This document shows, in pieces, positions 17,651 through 25,857 of a stretch of 42,011 nt of DNA. Location of the stretch: NCBI GenBank assembly GCA_030538155.1, contig JAUNUN010000026.1, positions 1 to 42,011 of the forward strand. The letters run 5' to 3'. Under the pieces are notes generated by a model, which saw only the letters and a list, made by a program, of their open reading frames with translations, was not told where the DNA came from and did not search any database. The position numbers were made by a program, and so were the translations under genes. The stretch's first letter is position 1, and each line of letters opens with the position of its first letter. This DNA is from a bacterium. GTDB lineage: Bacteria > Desulfobacterota > Desulfobulbia > Desulfobulbales > Desulfobulbaceae.

Positions 17651-18706
17651 ATGCTGAAACACACCTTGAGTCTTGCCGCCGCCTGTGCACTGCTGCTTGG
17701 CGCAGCCAATGCCCAGGCAGCAAGCCCCGGTCGCGACTACATTTCCATTGTTGGTTCTTCCACGGTCTATCCCTTTTCCACGGCTGTGGCGGAACAGTTC
17801 GGCAAAACCAGCAAATTCAAGACCCCGAAAATTGAATCCACCGGCACGGGCGGCGGCTTCAAGTTGTTCTGCAGCGGCAATGGCATCGATACCCCGGATA
17901 TTGCCAATGCCTCGCGTCGTATCAAGAAAAGCGAAGTGGAGTCATGCAGCAAAAATGGGGTCAACGAAATTGTGGAGATCAAAGTAGGCTATGACGGCAT
18001 TGTCCTTGCCAACAGCAAGAAGGCTGAGCAGTTAAAGCTGAGCCGCAAAGACCTCTTCCTTGCCCTGGCCAAGGATGTGCCCAGCCCGGATGATCCGGCT
18101 AAACTGGTGAGCAACCCCTACAAGACCTGGCAAGACGTGAATAAAGATCTGCCGAACACCAAAATTGAAGTACTGGGCCCGCCGCCCACCTCCGGTACCC
18201 GCGACGCCTTTGTCGAGCTGGTAATGGAGCCGGGCTGTGTCGAATTTGCGAGCATTAAAGCCCTGGAAGAGAGCGACAAGAACGCATTCAAGGCCACCTG
18301 CCAAACCGTGCGTGAAGACGGGGCCTACATTGAGGCCGGTGAAAACGACAACCTGATTGTGCAGAAGCTTGAGGCCAACAACAAGGCCATGGGTATTTTC
18401 GGCTACAGCTTTCTGGATCAGAACACCGACAAGCTGCAGGGTTCTGTCATTGAAGGCGGAGAGCCCACCTTTGAAAACATCGCTGCCGGCAAGTACACGG
18501 TCTCCCGGCCGCTCTTCATCTATGTGAAGAAGGCGCATGTGGGTGTTATCCCCGGTATGAGCGAATTTTTGGCCGAGTTTACCAGTGAGGCTGCCTGGGG
18601 TCAGGATGGCTATCTGGCCGACAAGGGCCTGATTCCAGCTCCCAAGGCCGAGCAGGAAGAATTTGCCAAGACCGCCAAGGACTTGAAGCCGCTGGTACTG
18701 GAATAA
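17651..18706 (+). CDS. pstS: Periplasmic phosphate-binding protein PstS
   Basis: 351 aa with a Sec signal peptide (MLKHTLSLAAACALLLGAANAQA, cleavage about residue 23). The mature protein opens with the phosphate-binding signature IVGSSTVYPFSTAVAEQF. It contains STGTGGGFKLFCSG and the second binding segment PPTSGTRDAFVELV, both typical of PstS. It delivers phosphate to PstCA. The start is supported by AGGAGAGCATC upstream. It is unusual for pstS to lie third, between pstA and pstB; its own Pho-box promoter would allow higher expression than the permeases. Confidence 0.95.
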   Translation: MLKHTLSLAAACALLLGAANAQAASPGRDYISIVGSSTVYPFSTAVAEQFGKTSKFKTPKIESTGTGGGFKLFCSGNGIDTPDIANASRRIKKSEVESCSKNGVNEIVEIKVGYDGIVLANSKKAEQLKLSRKDLFLALAKDVPSPDDPAKLVSNPYKTWQDVNKDLPNTKIEVLGPPPTSGTRDAFVELVMEPGCVEFASIKALEESDKNAFKATCQTVREDGAYIEAGENDNLIVQKLEANNKAMGIFGYSFLDQNTDKLQGSVIEGGEPTFENIAAGKYTVSRPLFIYVKKAHVGVIPGMSEFLAEFTSEAAWGQDGYLADKGLIPAPKAEQEEFAKTAKDLKPLVLE

Positions 18707-18734
18707 TTTCACTAACTGTTCTTGTTTATTTGTG

Positions 18735-18771
18735 ACGCGAAGCCGGATGCCAGCCGGTTTCGCGTTCTTTT
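18735..18771 (+). terminator. Terminator or attenuator between pstS and pstB
   Basis: A 12-bp stem pairs 18735-18746 (ACGCGAAGCCGG) with 18754-18765 (one G-U pair), followed by TTCTTTT. It lies 28 bp after the pstS stop and 150 bp before pstB, so it probably reduces read-through and makes pstS transcripts more abundant. No promoter for pstB could be recognised in the remaining sequence. Confidence 0.75.
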
Positions 18772-18922
18772 GCTGTATGCGGTACGTAGATGAGAGATAC
18801 GATATTCCTTACCCGGATGGGATGCTCTTTAAATGTGCAGATATCCCCTGCAGTGGCTGGCATAATGAGTGCTGGTTTTATCTGACCGAGCGTAATCAGA
18901 TGAACCCAAGGAGACCTGAAGC

Positions 18923-19813
18923 ATGAACACACTGGATACCGCAGCCATCGTACCGAAAGGATTTGCCGCCCCGATTACACCCGTTACGTGGGAGGCAGCA
19001 AAAAGCCGCAAGGTTGACCGGGACAACCGCGAAACCGTGGGACGGCCCTTTGTGGATGACCCGCGCATGACCTGCAGGCAGATCAATGTGTTTTATGGTG
19101 AAAAACACGCCATAAAAAATGTGAGCATTGATATCGGCAAAAATGAAGTGCTGGCCATGATCGGGCCATCAGGTTGCGGCAAGTCCACTTTTCTGCGCTG
19201 CCTGAACCGCATGAACGACACCATTGCCGGCTGCAGGGTAAGCGGCGAGATTCGGCTGGATGAGCAGGATATCTACGACAGGGCTATCGACGTGGTGCCC
19301 CTGCGGGCTCAGGTGGGCATGGTGTTCCAGAAACCAAACCCCTTTCCCAAGTCCATCTTTGACAATGTGGCCTATGGCCCCAAGATTCACGGCCTGGCCG
19401 ACAGCCGCAGCGAACTGGCCGATATCGTGGAGGATTCTTTAAAGCGTGCGGGTCTGTGGAACGAGGTCAACGACCGGCTGGACAAGCCGGGCACCGGTCT
19501 TTCAGGCGGTCAGCAGCAGCGGCTCTGCATTGCCAGGGCCATTGCAGTTCGGCCCGAGATTATCCTGATGGATGAACCCTGCTCAGCGCTTGACCCCATT
19601 GCCACGGCCACGGTCGAGGAGTTGATCAGCGAGTTGAAGGCGCAGTACAGCATTGTCATCGTCACCCACAATATGCAGCAGGCAGCCAGGGTATCCGAGC
19701 GCACCGCCTATTTCCATCTGGGTGATCTGGTGGAAGTGGGCAAGACCGGCCGCATCTTCACCAATCCTTCGCACCAACTTACGGAAGACTATATTACCGG
19801 CCGATTTGGATAA
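18923..19813 (+). CDS. pstB: Phosphate ABC transporter ATP-binding protein PstB
   Basis: 296 aa, slightly long because of a ~45-residue N-terminal extension before the ABC fold. Walker [10 protein letters not shown] is at residues 81-89, the Q-loop is in [20 protein letters not shown], the signature is [14 protein letters not shown], Walker B is [13 protein letters not shown] and the switch His is in [12 protein letters not shown]. It powers phosphate import through PstCA and takes part in PhoU/PhoR signalling. The ATG at 18923 follows AAGGAG. The gene is convergent with aroA, with a repeat element in between. Confidence 0.95.
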   Translation: MNTLDTAAIVPKGFAAPITPVTWEAAKSRKVDRDNRETVGRPFVDDPRMTCRQINVFYGEKHAIKNVSIDIGKNEVLAMIGPSGCGKSTFLRCLNRMNDTIAGCRVSGEIRLDEQDIYDRAIDVVPLRAQVGMVFQKPNPFPKSIFDNVAYGPKIHGLADSRSELADIVEDSLKRAGLWNEVNDRLDKPGTGLSGGQQQRLCIARAIAVRPEIILMDEPCSALDPIATATVEELISELKAQYSIVIVTHNMQQAARVSERTAYFHLGDLVEVGKTGRIFTNPSHQLTEDYITGRFG

Positions 19814-19938
19814 TCCCAGTTTCAGATCAAAGCCCTCTCTGAGTCGGCTTCGGAAAATGTTCCTCGGAGTATTTTAGGGTACGCCTGCGTCGCATTTTTC
19901 TCACCTTCTTGAGAGCATCTTTGATCTGAAACTGGAAT
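19813..19938. repeat. Short inverted-repeat element, copy B
   Basis: About 126 bp filling most of the pstB-aroA gap. It has a perfect 17-bp terminal inverted repeat: CCAGTTTCAGATCAAAG (19816-19832) against 19919-19935. The core GGTACGCCTGCGTCGC matches copies A and C. It overlaps the last base of the pstB stop codon. The long stem could terminate transcription from both sides. Confidence 0.85.
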
Positions 19939-19976
19939 AGATAAGCTTCTTGTCCGCAGTCTTGATATACTCCCGG

Positions 19977-21257
19977 CTATTTGCCTGCCAGAAGTTGAAA
20001 ACGTTGCCAAAAATCCGGAAAGGATTTGGCCACACATTCCTCTCCCTCAATTTCCACGCCGCTGATGCGCAGGCCGGCCAGGGCAAAGCTCATGGCCATG
20101 CGGTGATCATGATAGGTTTGGATGCGCGCTCCGTGCAGACCGGCCCCGCTCTGCCCCTGGATGTGCATAGCATCCTCCTCCTCCTGCACCTCCACACCCA
20201 GGCGGCGCAGTTCCTGCACTACCGCACTGACCCGGTCGCATTCCTTGACCCGCAGATGGGCAATGTTGCAGATACTGCTCCGGCCACGGGCAAAGGCAGC
20301 CACTACCGCAAGCGTTGGAGCCACATCGGGCATATCAGCCATGTCAGCCTCGATGGCTCGCAATTCGGGCGAGCCTTCTACACAGATTCCCTTGCCTCGC
20401 CGGTCTATGCGACAGCCCATGCGCTCAAGCAGTTCGACAAACTTCGCGTCTCCCTGCAGGGAAGGTTGGGGTAGATTTTCCACCCGCACCCGACCGTTAC
20501 AGATAGCCGCAGCGGCAAAAAAATAGGAGGCGCTGGAGGCATCCCCCTCCACCGCATAGCTGCGGCCCCTGTATCCCCCCTGGGGGATGACAAAACGGCT
20601 CAGAGCTGCATCGGTCTTGACTTCAACACCGAAATCCCGCATCACCGCCAGGGTCATCTCCACATAGGGTTTGGAATAGAGCCGGCCTGCGACGGTGATT
20701 TCTGCCGCCTGCGCAGTGGCATAAGGTGCCACCAGCAGCAGGGAAGAGAGGTACTGGCTCGATTGACCGGCGGCCAGTTCCGTGGCCCCGCCCTGGATGC
20801 CCTTTGCCTCAATGGTCAGGGGCGGGCAGCCGTTGCCCTGATCACTGCTGATGCTGACCCCCCAGCCCTGCAATGCCTCCATAAGCGGCGCTATCGGACG
20901 CTCGGCCATGCGGGCGTCGCCAGTGATCTGCACCCTGCCCTCGGCAAGCGCCGCCACCGAGGTAAGCAGCCGAGTGGCGGTGCCGTTGTTGCCCAGATAG
21001 ATGGGGCCAGCCGGTACCTGCAAGCGGCCGCCACAGCCCCGTACCCGCCAGCAGCGGGCATCGCTGCAATCGACCGCAACCCCAAAGGACTGCAATGCTT
21101 CAGCCAAAAGACGGGTGTCTTCACTGTCCAGGGGATCATGCAAGAGTGAATCTCCCTTGGCCAGGGCCGCAGCAAGCAGGGCCCGCTGGCTCAAACTCTT
21201 GGAGCCCGGAACAGTCAGGCCGGCATCAACGGTGGAAACAGGTGTAATGGTCTGCAT
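19977..21257 (-). CDS. aroA: 3-phosphoshikimate 1-carboxyvinyltransferase (EPSP synthase)
   Basis: 426 aa from the ATG at 21257. It catalyses transfer of enolpyruvate from PEP to shikimate-3-phosphate, the sixth step of the shikimate pathway. Conserved segments are PGSKSLSQRALLAAALA at the N-terminus (S3P/PEP-binding Lys), YLGNNGTATRLL (the glycine corresponding to E. coli Gly96 is kept; the preceding residue is Asn where Ala is common), LRVKECDRVSAV and TYHDHRMAMSFALAGL. The frame runs on to 21371, but that extra part overlaps aroE and is not conserved. It is the last gene of the pyrKD-aroDEA operon, 29 bp after aroE. Confidence 0.94.
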   Translation of the reverse strand: MQTITPVSTVDAGLTVPGSKSLSQRALLAAALAKGDSLLHDPLDSEDTRLLAEALQSFGVAVDCSDARCWRVRGCGGRLQVPAGPIYLGNNGTATRLLTSVAALAEGRVQITGDARMAERPIAPLMEALQGWGVSISSDQGNGCPPLTIEAKGIQGGATELAAGQSSQYLSSLLLVAPYATAQAAEITVAGRLYSKPYVEMTLAVMRDFGVEVKTDAALSRFVIPQGGYRGRSYAVEGDASSASYFFAAAAICNGRVRVENLPQPSLQGDAKFVELLERMGCRIDRRGKGICVEGSPELRAIEADMADMPDVAPTLAVVAAFARGRSSICNIAHLRVKECDRVSAVVQELRRLGVEVQEEEDAMHIQGQSGAGLHGARIQTYHDHRMAMSFALAGLRISGVEIEGEECVAKSFPDFWQRFQLLAGK

Positions 21258-21286
21258 GGTCTGAATCGCTTGGAAAACCTTGAATA

Positions 21287-22123
21287 TTATTCCTGCTGCC
21301 GGCTCAAGCCCTCGGTGAGGGCCGCGCGCATCACCTCCACCGGCGCTTCCTCGCCCAGCCACAAACGCCACTGGGCTGTGGCCTGGTAGAGCAGCATATT
21401 GGTGCCGGGAACTGTTTTACAGCCCCGGGCAGCCGCCTCCCGCAGAAGCCTGGTCTCCACCGGGGCATAGACAATATCCATCACCACCTGGAAGTTTGAG
21501 AGCAGATCCGCCTCCAGCGGAATGGCGTCAGTTTCGGGCTCCATCCCTACCGAGGTGGCATTGACCAATATTTCCGCTCGCAGATCGTGCAGTTCATTGG
21601 CCGTCAGGTAGGGACAATCCAGTTGGGTGGCGAGTTTACGCCCCCTGTCTTCACTTCTGTTGTGGATGAGAACCCGCACGCCGGCCTCCTGCAGGCCAAA
21701 GGCAACGGCCCTAGCTGCTCCGCCCGCGCCCAGAATCAGCGCAGAAGCGCCACTGAGCCGGATGGCTTCGGCAAGCGAGGCATTGGCGCCGATCCAATCG
21801 GTGTTGAGGCCGGTGCAGTGCAGTCTGCCGTCTGCTTTGCGCTTGAAAACCAGGGTGTTGACCGCTCCGATCTTTTCGGCCACCGGGTCAATGGCGTCCA
21901 GAAGCGGCATTATGGCCACCTTGTGGGGCACGGTTACCGAAACTCCGGCAAAGGAAAAGGCCTTTATTCCGGCCAGGGCCGCCTCCAGATCGCTTGCCGC
22001 AAGCGGCACATAGACCGCATTGATCCGGCACTCCTTGAAGGCTGCATTGTGCAGGGCCGGGCTGAGCGAATGCGCCACCGGGTTGCCCAAAATGCCGAAT
22101 AATCGAGTTCTACCGTTGATCAT
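21287..22123 (-). CDS. aroE: Shikimate dehydrogenase (NADP+)
   Basis: 278 aa. It reduces 3-dehydroshikimate to shikimate. Motifs are NPVAHSLSPALHNAAF (substrate-binding Ser residues), VTVPHKVAIMPLLD (catalytic Lys), the dinucleotide-binding GAGGAARAVAFGL, NATSVGMEP, and the C-terminal PGTNMLLYQATAQWRLWLG. Its ATG overlaps the aroD stop (ATGA), indicating translational coupling. It belongs to the main AroE group rather than YdiB by context, lying between aroD and aroA. Confidence 0.93.
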   Translation of the reverse strand: MINGRTRLFGILGNPVAHSLSPALHNAAFKECRINAVYVPLAASDLEAALAGIKAFSFAGVSVTVPHKVAIMPLLDAIDPVAEKIGAVNTLVFKRKADGRLHCTGLNTDWIGANASLAEAIRLSGASALILGAGGAARAVAFGLQEAGVRVLIHNRSEDRGRKLATQLDCPYLTANELHDLRAEILVNATSVGMEPETDAIPLEADLLSNFQVVMDIVYAPVETRLLREAAARGCKTVPGTNMLLYQATAQWRLWLGEEAPVEVMRAALTEGLSRQQE

Positions 22124-22848
22124 GCTGTTTCCTCAAAAAAATCGCAAAGCGCGCGCAGGCGGCTGATGGAAATTTGACCGGGTGCGGTGATCTCTGCCTC
22201 CTGCAAGGAGGCGTAACTGATGTGGCCGCCCAGATAAAGGGAGGCCAGGCGAGTAATACCGCCCGGCGCACCCATGGCAAAGGCGCTGAGTGGAAAGCCG
22301 GCCCGCTGGGACGACTCTAAAAGCGCCAGCAGCCGAAGCGCGTCTGGACTGCTGGTTGCGGTGCTCACAATTTTACCGCTTTGTGCCGTAGTACTGCACA
22401 TGGCTGTCAGAACCTTCTGCAGGCTTGCGCTATCCGGAGTGCCGTTAAAATCGTGCCAGGAGACAAGCGTCCATACGCCCTGCTGCTGAGCGTGGGCGAA
22501 AAAGGCATCGCGCAGGTCGGGCTCGGTGCGCAGCTCAATATCCACATAAGCAGCCCCGGCAGCAACGGCCTGCTCAAGCTGCAGAAGGCGCTCTTCCTCG
22601 CTCCCCCGAAAATTACCGCCTTCCCAGTGCGGCCGGTTGGTGGCTAGGATGGGCACCTTGAAATGTTCGACAAAGGGCGCAATGTCCGGCTCCAGCATGC
22701 TGTCCAGCCGTATTTCCACCAAATCAGCCAGATGGATCAGCGGCTTCGCCTTATGGATAAGTGCCTCAGCATCCGTACCGGCCAGGGACAGGCAGATGAG
22801 GCCCCGTTTCGGCTGTGGTTGAACCTGTGCCTGATTTTGCTCAGACAT
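22120..22848 (-). CDS. aroD: Type I 3-dehydroquinate dehydratase
   Basis: 242 aa from the ATG at 22848; the frame continues upstream to 23160 but that part is only pyrD read out of frame. Class I features are VEIRLD (substrate contact), the active-site His in VSWHDFNGTP, the Schiff-base Lys in GKIVSTATSS, and the C-terminal AMGAPGGITRLASLYLGG with APGQISISRLR. It dehydrates 3-dehydroquinate to 3-dehydroshikimate. It overlaps pyrD by 8 bp and aroE by 4 bp. Confidence 0.93.
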   Translation of the reverse strand: MSEQNQAQVQPQPKRGLICLSLAGTDAEALIHKAKPLIHLADLVEIRLDSMLEPDIAPFVEHFKVPILATNRPHWEGGNFRGSEEERLLQLEQAVAAGAAYVDIELRTEPDLRDAFFAHAQQQGVWTLVSWHDFNGTPDSASLQKVLTAMCSTTAQSGKIVSTATSSPDALRLLALLESSQRAGFPLSAFAMGAPGGITRLASLYLGGHISYASLQEAEITAPGQISISRLRALCDFFEETA

Positions 22849-23779
22849 GGCGCAGGCTGCCAACAAGGGCCGCAAGGGAGCTTTCCTGGTATCGGCTGAG
22901 ATAGGCGCTGATGCCGTCAATAATCTCCATTGCCGCCTGGGGGTTGTAAAAATTTGCCGTGCCCACCTGGACCGCGCTTGCACCGGCCAGGATGAATTCC
23001 AGCGCATCCTCTGCGGTAGCGATACCGCCAATACCGATAACCGGGATGCGCACTGCCTGCGCCGCCTGCCACACCATGCGCAGGGCCACCGGTTTGACTG
23101 CCGGGCCGGAAAGGCCGCCGGTTCGGTTGGCCAGTTTGGGCCTTCGGCTATGGATATCAATGGCCATGCCTATAAGGGTGTTAATCAGGGAAATGGCGTC
23201 CGCGCCTGCCTCTTCAACCGCGCGGGCCATGAGGGCGATATCAGTCACATTGGGGGAGAGCTTGACGATCACCGGCTGGCCTGCATACTGTTTCACTGCT
23301 CGCACCACGGAGGCCGCCATGTCCGGTTCTGCGCCAAAGGCCACCCCGCCCTTGTCCACATTCGGGCAGGAAATATTCACCTCCAGGGCTTCCACGCCTT
23401 GCACAGTGGCAAAACGATCCGCCAGTTGCGCATACTCGTCCACAGTGTCACCAAGGATATTGACAATCACCCTGGTACCGCACTGCCTGAGATAGGGCAT
23501 TTTTTCACTAAGAAAACGCTCCAACCCCACATTTTCCAGGCCAATGGCATTGAGCATGCCGCAGGCGGTTTCCACAATGCGCGGCGGCGGGTTACCTGCC
23601 CGTGGTGCCAGCGAGATGCCCTTGACGATCAGTGCACCCAGGCGGGAAAGATCGAGCAAACCTGCAAATTCAGCGCCATAACCAAAGGTGCCGGAGGCGG
23701 TCATCACCGGATTGGTAAGAACTAGGTTGCCGATATGTACCCTTAGATCCGGCGTCGTGGTGCTCGCTTGCGCTGTCAT
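22841..23779 (-). CDS. pyrD: Dihydroorotate dehydrogenase, class 1B catalytic subunit
   Basis: 312 aa from the ATG at 23779, which overlaps the pyrK stop (ATGA); an ATG at 23785 is also possible. FMN TIM-barrel enzyme with NPVMTASGTFGYG, the catalytic cysteine in LEVNISCPNVDKGG (Cys marks class 1), VIVKLSPNVTDI, and the FMN-phosphate site VIGIGGIATAEDALEFILAGASAVQVGTANF. With PyrK it forms the NAD-dependent PyrDB-PyrK complex oxidising dihydroorotate to orotate in pyrimidine synthesis. Residues before 23785 are out-of-frame pyrK sequence. Confidence 0.94.
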   Translation of the reverse strand: MTAQASTTTPDLRVHIGNLVLTNPVMTASGTFGYGAEFAGLLDLSRLGALIVKGISLAPRAGNPPPRIVETACGMLNAIGLENVGLERFLSEKMPYLRQCGTRVIVNILGDTVDEYAQLADRFATVQGVEALEVNISCPNVDKGGVAFGAEPDMAASVVRAVKQYAGQPVIVKLSPNVTDIALMARAVEEAGADAISLINTLIGMAIDIHSRRPKLANRTGGLSGPAVKPVALRMVWQAAQAVRIPVIGIGGIATAEDALEFILAGASAVQVGTANFYNPQAAMEIIDGISAYLSRYQESSLAALVGSLRHV

Positions 23780-24552
23780 GGCCATTCTACCGCAGATGCT
23801 TGAAAAACAGGGCCGTGTTTGCAGACATGCTGGTAGCTGTCCGCACGGCCTGGGATGGGGATGGCGCAGCCCAGGCATGCGCCCAAGCCGCAAGCCATAT
23901 GGGTTTCCAGCGAAACTTCACAGGCAATGCTGTCGCCGCAGAAGCGCGCCACAGTTGCCATCATGGGCACAGGACCACAGGCATAAACCTTGCTGATCTT
24001 GGTGGAAAGTGCGGGCAAGAGCTCGGTTACATAACCATGATGGCCGAGGCTGCCGTCGTCGGTGCTCACATGCACGGAGCAGCCCAATTCGCGGAAATTT
24101 TCTTGCAGCGCGATTAACTCATCAGCGCCGGCCGCTCCTAAGAGCACCAGCGGAATAGTCCCTTGTTCGACCAGCCACTGCGCCAAAAAGAACAGGGGTG
24201 CACTGCCGATACCGCCGCCAATCAGACAGATCTCACCCTCAGGGGCGCGACCAAAGGAGCGACCGAGCGGCCCGATTAGGGACAGTGCATCACCTGCAAT
24301 CGTTTCAGCAAGGAGCGCCGTGCCCCGGCCTACCACCCTGAAGAGTAATTGGATCACTCCTCCCGGCAGGCGGCTGTGTACGGAGAAAGGACGGCGCAAA
24401 AGCGGATCCTGCACCGTGCTGCAGGCCACCATCACAAACTGGCCCGGCCGGACAATGTCGGCAATTTCAGGTGCCTCAAGACTCAGGCGCACCATGTGAG
24501 CGCCGAGTTGTTCAACCCGACGCACTCTGTAATTTTTCTGGAATTCAGGCAT
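23776..24552 (-). CDS. pyrK: Dihydroorotate dehydrogenase electron-transfer subunit PyrK
   Basis: 258 aa. The FAD-binding barrel carries RRPFS at residues 53-57; the NAD domain has GGGIGSAPLFFLAQ and the conserved CGP (YACGPVPMM). The [2Fe-2S] cluster cysteines are Cys221, Cys226, Cys229 and Cys244 (CGLGACLGC...C), the standard PyrK spacing. It passes electrons from PyrD flavin to NAD+. It is the first gene of the operon; the 76-bp gap to the divergent pilD must hold both promoters. Confidence 0.94.
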   Translation of the reverse strand: MPEFQKNYRVRRVEQLGAHMVRLSLEAPEIADIVRPGQFVMVACSTVQDPLLRRPFSVHSRLPGGVIQLLFRVVGRGTALLAETIAGDALSLIGPLGRSFGRAPEGEICLIGGGIGSAPLFFLAQWLVEQGTIPLVLLGAAGADELIALQENFRELGCSVHVSTDDGSLGHHGYVTELLPALSTKISKVYACGPVPMMATVARFCGDSIACEVSLETHMACGLGACLGCAIPIPGRADSYQHVCKHGPVFQASAVEWP

Positions 24553-24628
24553 GGAAAACGATACAACCTATTGTGGTCAAGATGATCAGGGCTGACCGCA
24601 CTCACTCACCACTCAGCAACAAAGCCAG

Positions 24629-25417
24629 ATGGAATCCCTTTTTCTTGTTTTTGCCGCACTTTTCGGTGCGGTTGTCGGCTCTTTTCTTAATGTGGTCATC
24701 CTGCGTTTGCCAAGCAAAGACTGCTCCATCGTCTTCCCCGGCTCCCACTGCCCCAAGTGCGGCTATGTACTGCGCTGGTACGATAATATCCCGCTCCTCA
24801 GCTACATCGCCCTGGCAGGTAAATGCAGACAGTGCCGCCAGTCGATTTCTTTACAGTATCCGCTGGTGGAGCTGACCATGGCCCTGTCCGCAGCCCTGCT
24901 CATGCACGTGTTTGGCCTGAGCTTCGAGTTTTTCTTTTACTTTATCTTTGTGGCAGCACTTCTGGTTATCATATTTATCGATATCCATCACCAAATTATT
25001 CCGGACGTCATCAGCCTGCCGGGTATCCTGCTTGGCTTTGCCGGCTCCTTTTTCAATGCGCAAGTTACCTGGCAGCAGTCGGCCCTGGGCATTCTCTTTG
25101 GCGGCGGCATCCTCTATGCCGTGGCCTATGGCTACTACCTCTTTACCAAACGGGAAGGCATGGGCGGCGGCGACATTAAATTTCTCGCCATGATCGGTGC
25201 CTTTCTCGGTGTACAGAGCCTGCTCTTTGTGGTCTTTTTCAGCTCCCTGACCGGCAGCATCATCGGCATTGCGGCCATGCTCAGTCAAAAAAAAGGTGGA
25301 CAAACCCGCATCCCCTTCGGCCCTTTTTTGGCAGTGGCAGCAGGCGTTTTTCTCTTTTTGCAGGAACCGATTTTCAAGCTCTGGCAGGCTTATCTGGGGA
25401 TCAGCGGGCTGCAGTAA
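24629..25417 (+). CDS. pilD: Prepilin leader peptidase / N-methyltransferase (A24)
   Basis: 262 aa integral membrane protein with about eight hydrophobic segments. The N-terminal cytoplasmic loop holds the two CxxC pairs (Cys41/44 and Cys66/69) around RWYDNIPLLSY, as in PilD/GspO. The aspartyl protease residues are Asp118 (FIDIHHQIIPD) and Asp182 in GGGDIKFLAMIGAFLG. It cleaves type IV prepilins or type II secretion pseudopilins and methylates the new N-terminus. No pilin or secretion genes are adjacent. Confidence 0.94.
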   Translation: MESLFLVFAALFGAVVGSFLNVVILRLPSKDCSIVFPGSHCPKCGYVLRWYDNIPLLSYIALAGKCRQCRQSISLQYPLVELTMALSAALLMHVFGLSFEFFFYFIFVAALLVIIFIDIHHQIIPDVISLPGILLGFAGSFFNAQVTWQQSALGILFGGGILYAVAYGYYLFTKREGMGGGDIKFLAMIGAFLGVQSLLFVVFFSSLTGSIIGIAAMLSQKKGGQTRIPFGPFLAVAAGVFLFLQEPIFKLWQAYLGISGLQ

Positions 25418-25592
25418 ATAGCGTCTGCAGTGTAAAGCTATTTTCCAGCCTGTGCAAAGGCAAACAACCGGGGAGTAGAGCGCGCGTTCAGGTACTCAGT
25501 AGATTGCTATACTGCGTGGTAAAATCCAGCGCAACAAAGTACGATCTATCCTGCAGCGCGTGCTCTATACATTCTTTCTTTGCATGTGGCTT

Positions 25593-25724
25593 ATTCCAGG
25601 TGGAGAGCAAAGATGATAGAGAGTGATGATATTGAGGAGCCGAAGAAAATTCGACGCAGGCGTACCATAGGTACACCGAGGATTATTTTTTGATGCCGAT
25701 AAAGATCAGGTTTTGATGTGGAAT
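25593..25724. repeat. Short inverted-repeat element, copy C
   Basis: 132 bp from ATTCCAGG (25593) to TGGAAT (ending 25724). Read on the minus strand it follows copy B closely: ATTCCACATCAAAACC, then a TCGGCATC block, CCTCGGTGTACC, GGTACGCCTGCGTCG and a TCCTCAATATCATC arm. It lies between convergent pilD and dsrP. Confidence 0.82.
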
Positions 25725-25798
25725 TGGAAAAAATTCTTGATGCGTGATGCTGGTTTTAGTCTGCCGGCGAATGACTTTCGTTCGTCGGATAAGCAATA

Positions 25799-25830
25799 AA
25801 AAAACCCGATCCGTTTGGATCGGGTTTTTT
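25799..25830. terminator. Bidirectional rho-independent terminator of the dsr operon
   Basis: The two arms (25799-25812 and 25817-25830) pair perfectly around the GTTT loop. The core is ACCCGATCC, and the A and T runs on either side work in both directions. It lies just past the dsrP stop at 25858, so it ends the dsr transcript. Confidence 0.92.
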
Positions 25831-25857
25831 GCTTTTTGCGAGTTTTAAAAGTCTGAC

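Larger units (their letters stand above)
25418..25857. other. Intergenic region between convergent pilD and dsrP
   Basis: 440 bp without a supported gene. It contains a weak hairpin right after the pilD stop (AAATAGC pairing with GCTATTT, 25416-25443), repeat copy C (25593-25724), and a strong terminator (25799-25830). The interval 25450-25590 shows nothing recognisable. Confidence 0.7.

Noticed and set aside
18732..18926. 64-codon frame between pstS and pstB
   Set aside because: Starts inside the terminator hairpin, lacks a ribosome binding site and runs into the pstB start.
20030..21257. Possible glyphosate-tolerant EPSP synthase because of LGNNGTATR
   Set aside because: The glycine whose change gives tolerance is intact; Asn before it is a family variation and not evidence of resistance.
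22849..23160. N-terminal extension of aroD
   Set aside because: Arg/Trp/Pro-rich sequence that is pyrD read in another frame; the ATG at 22848 begins the conserved protein.
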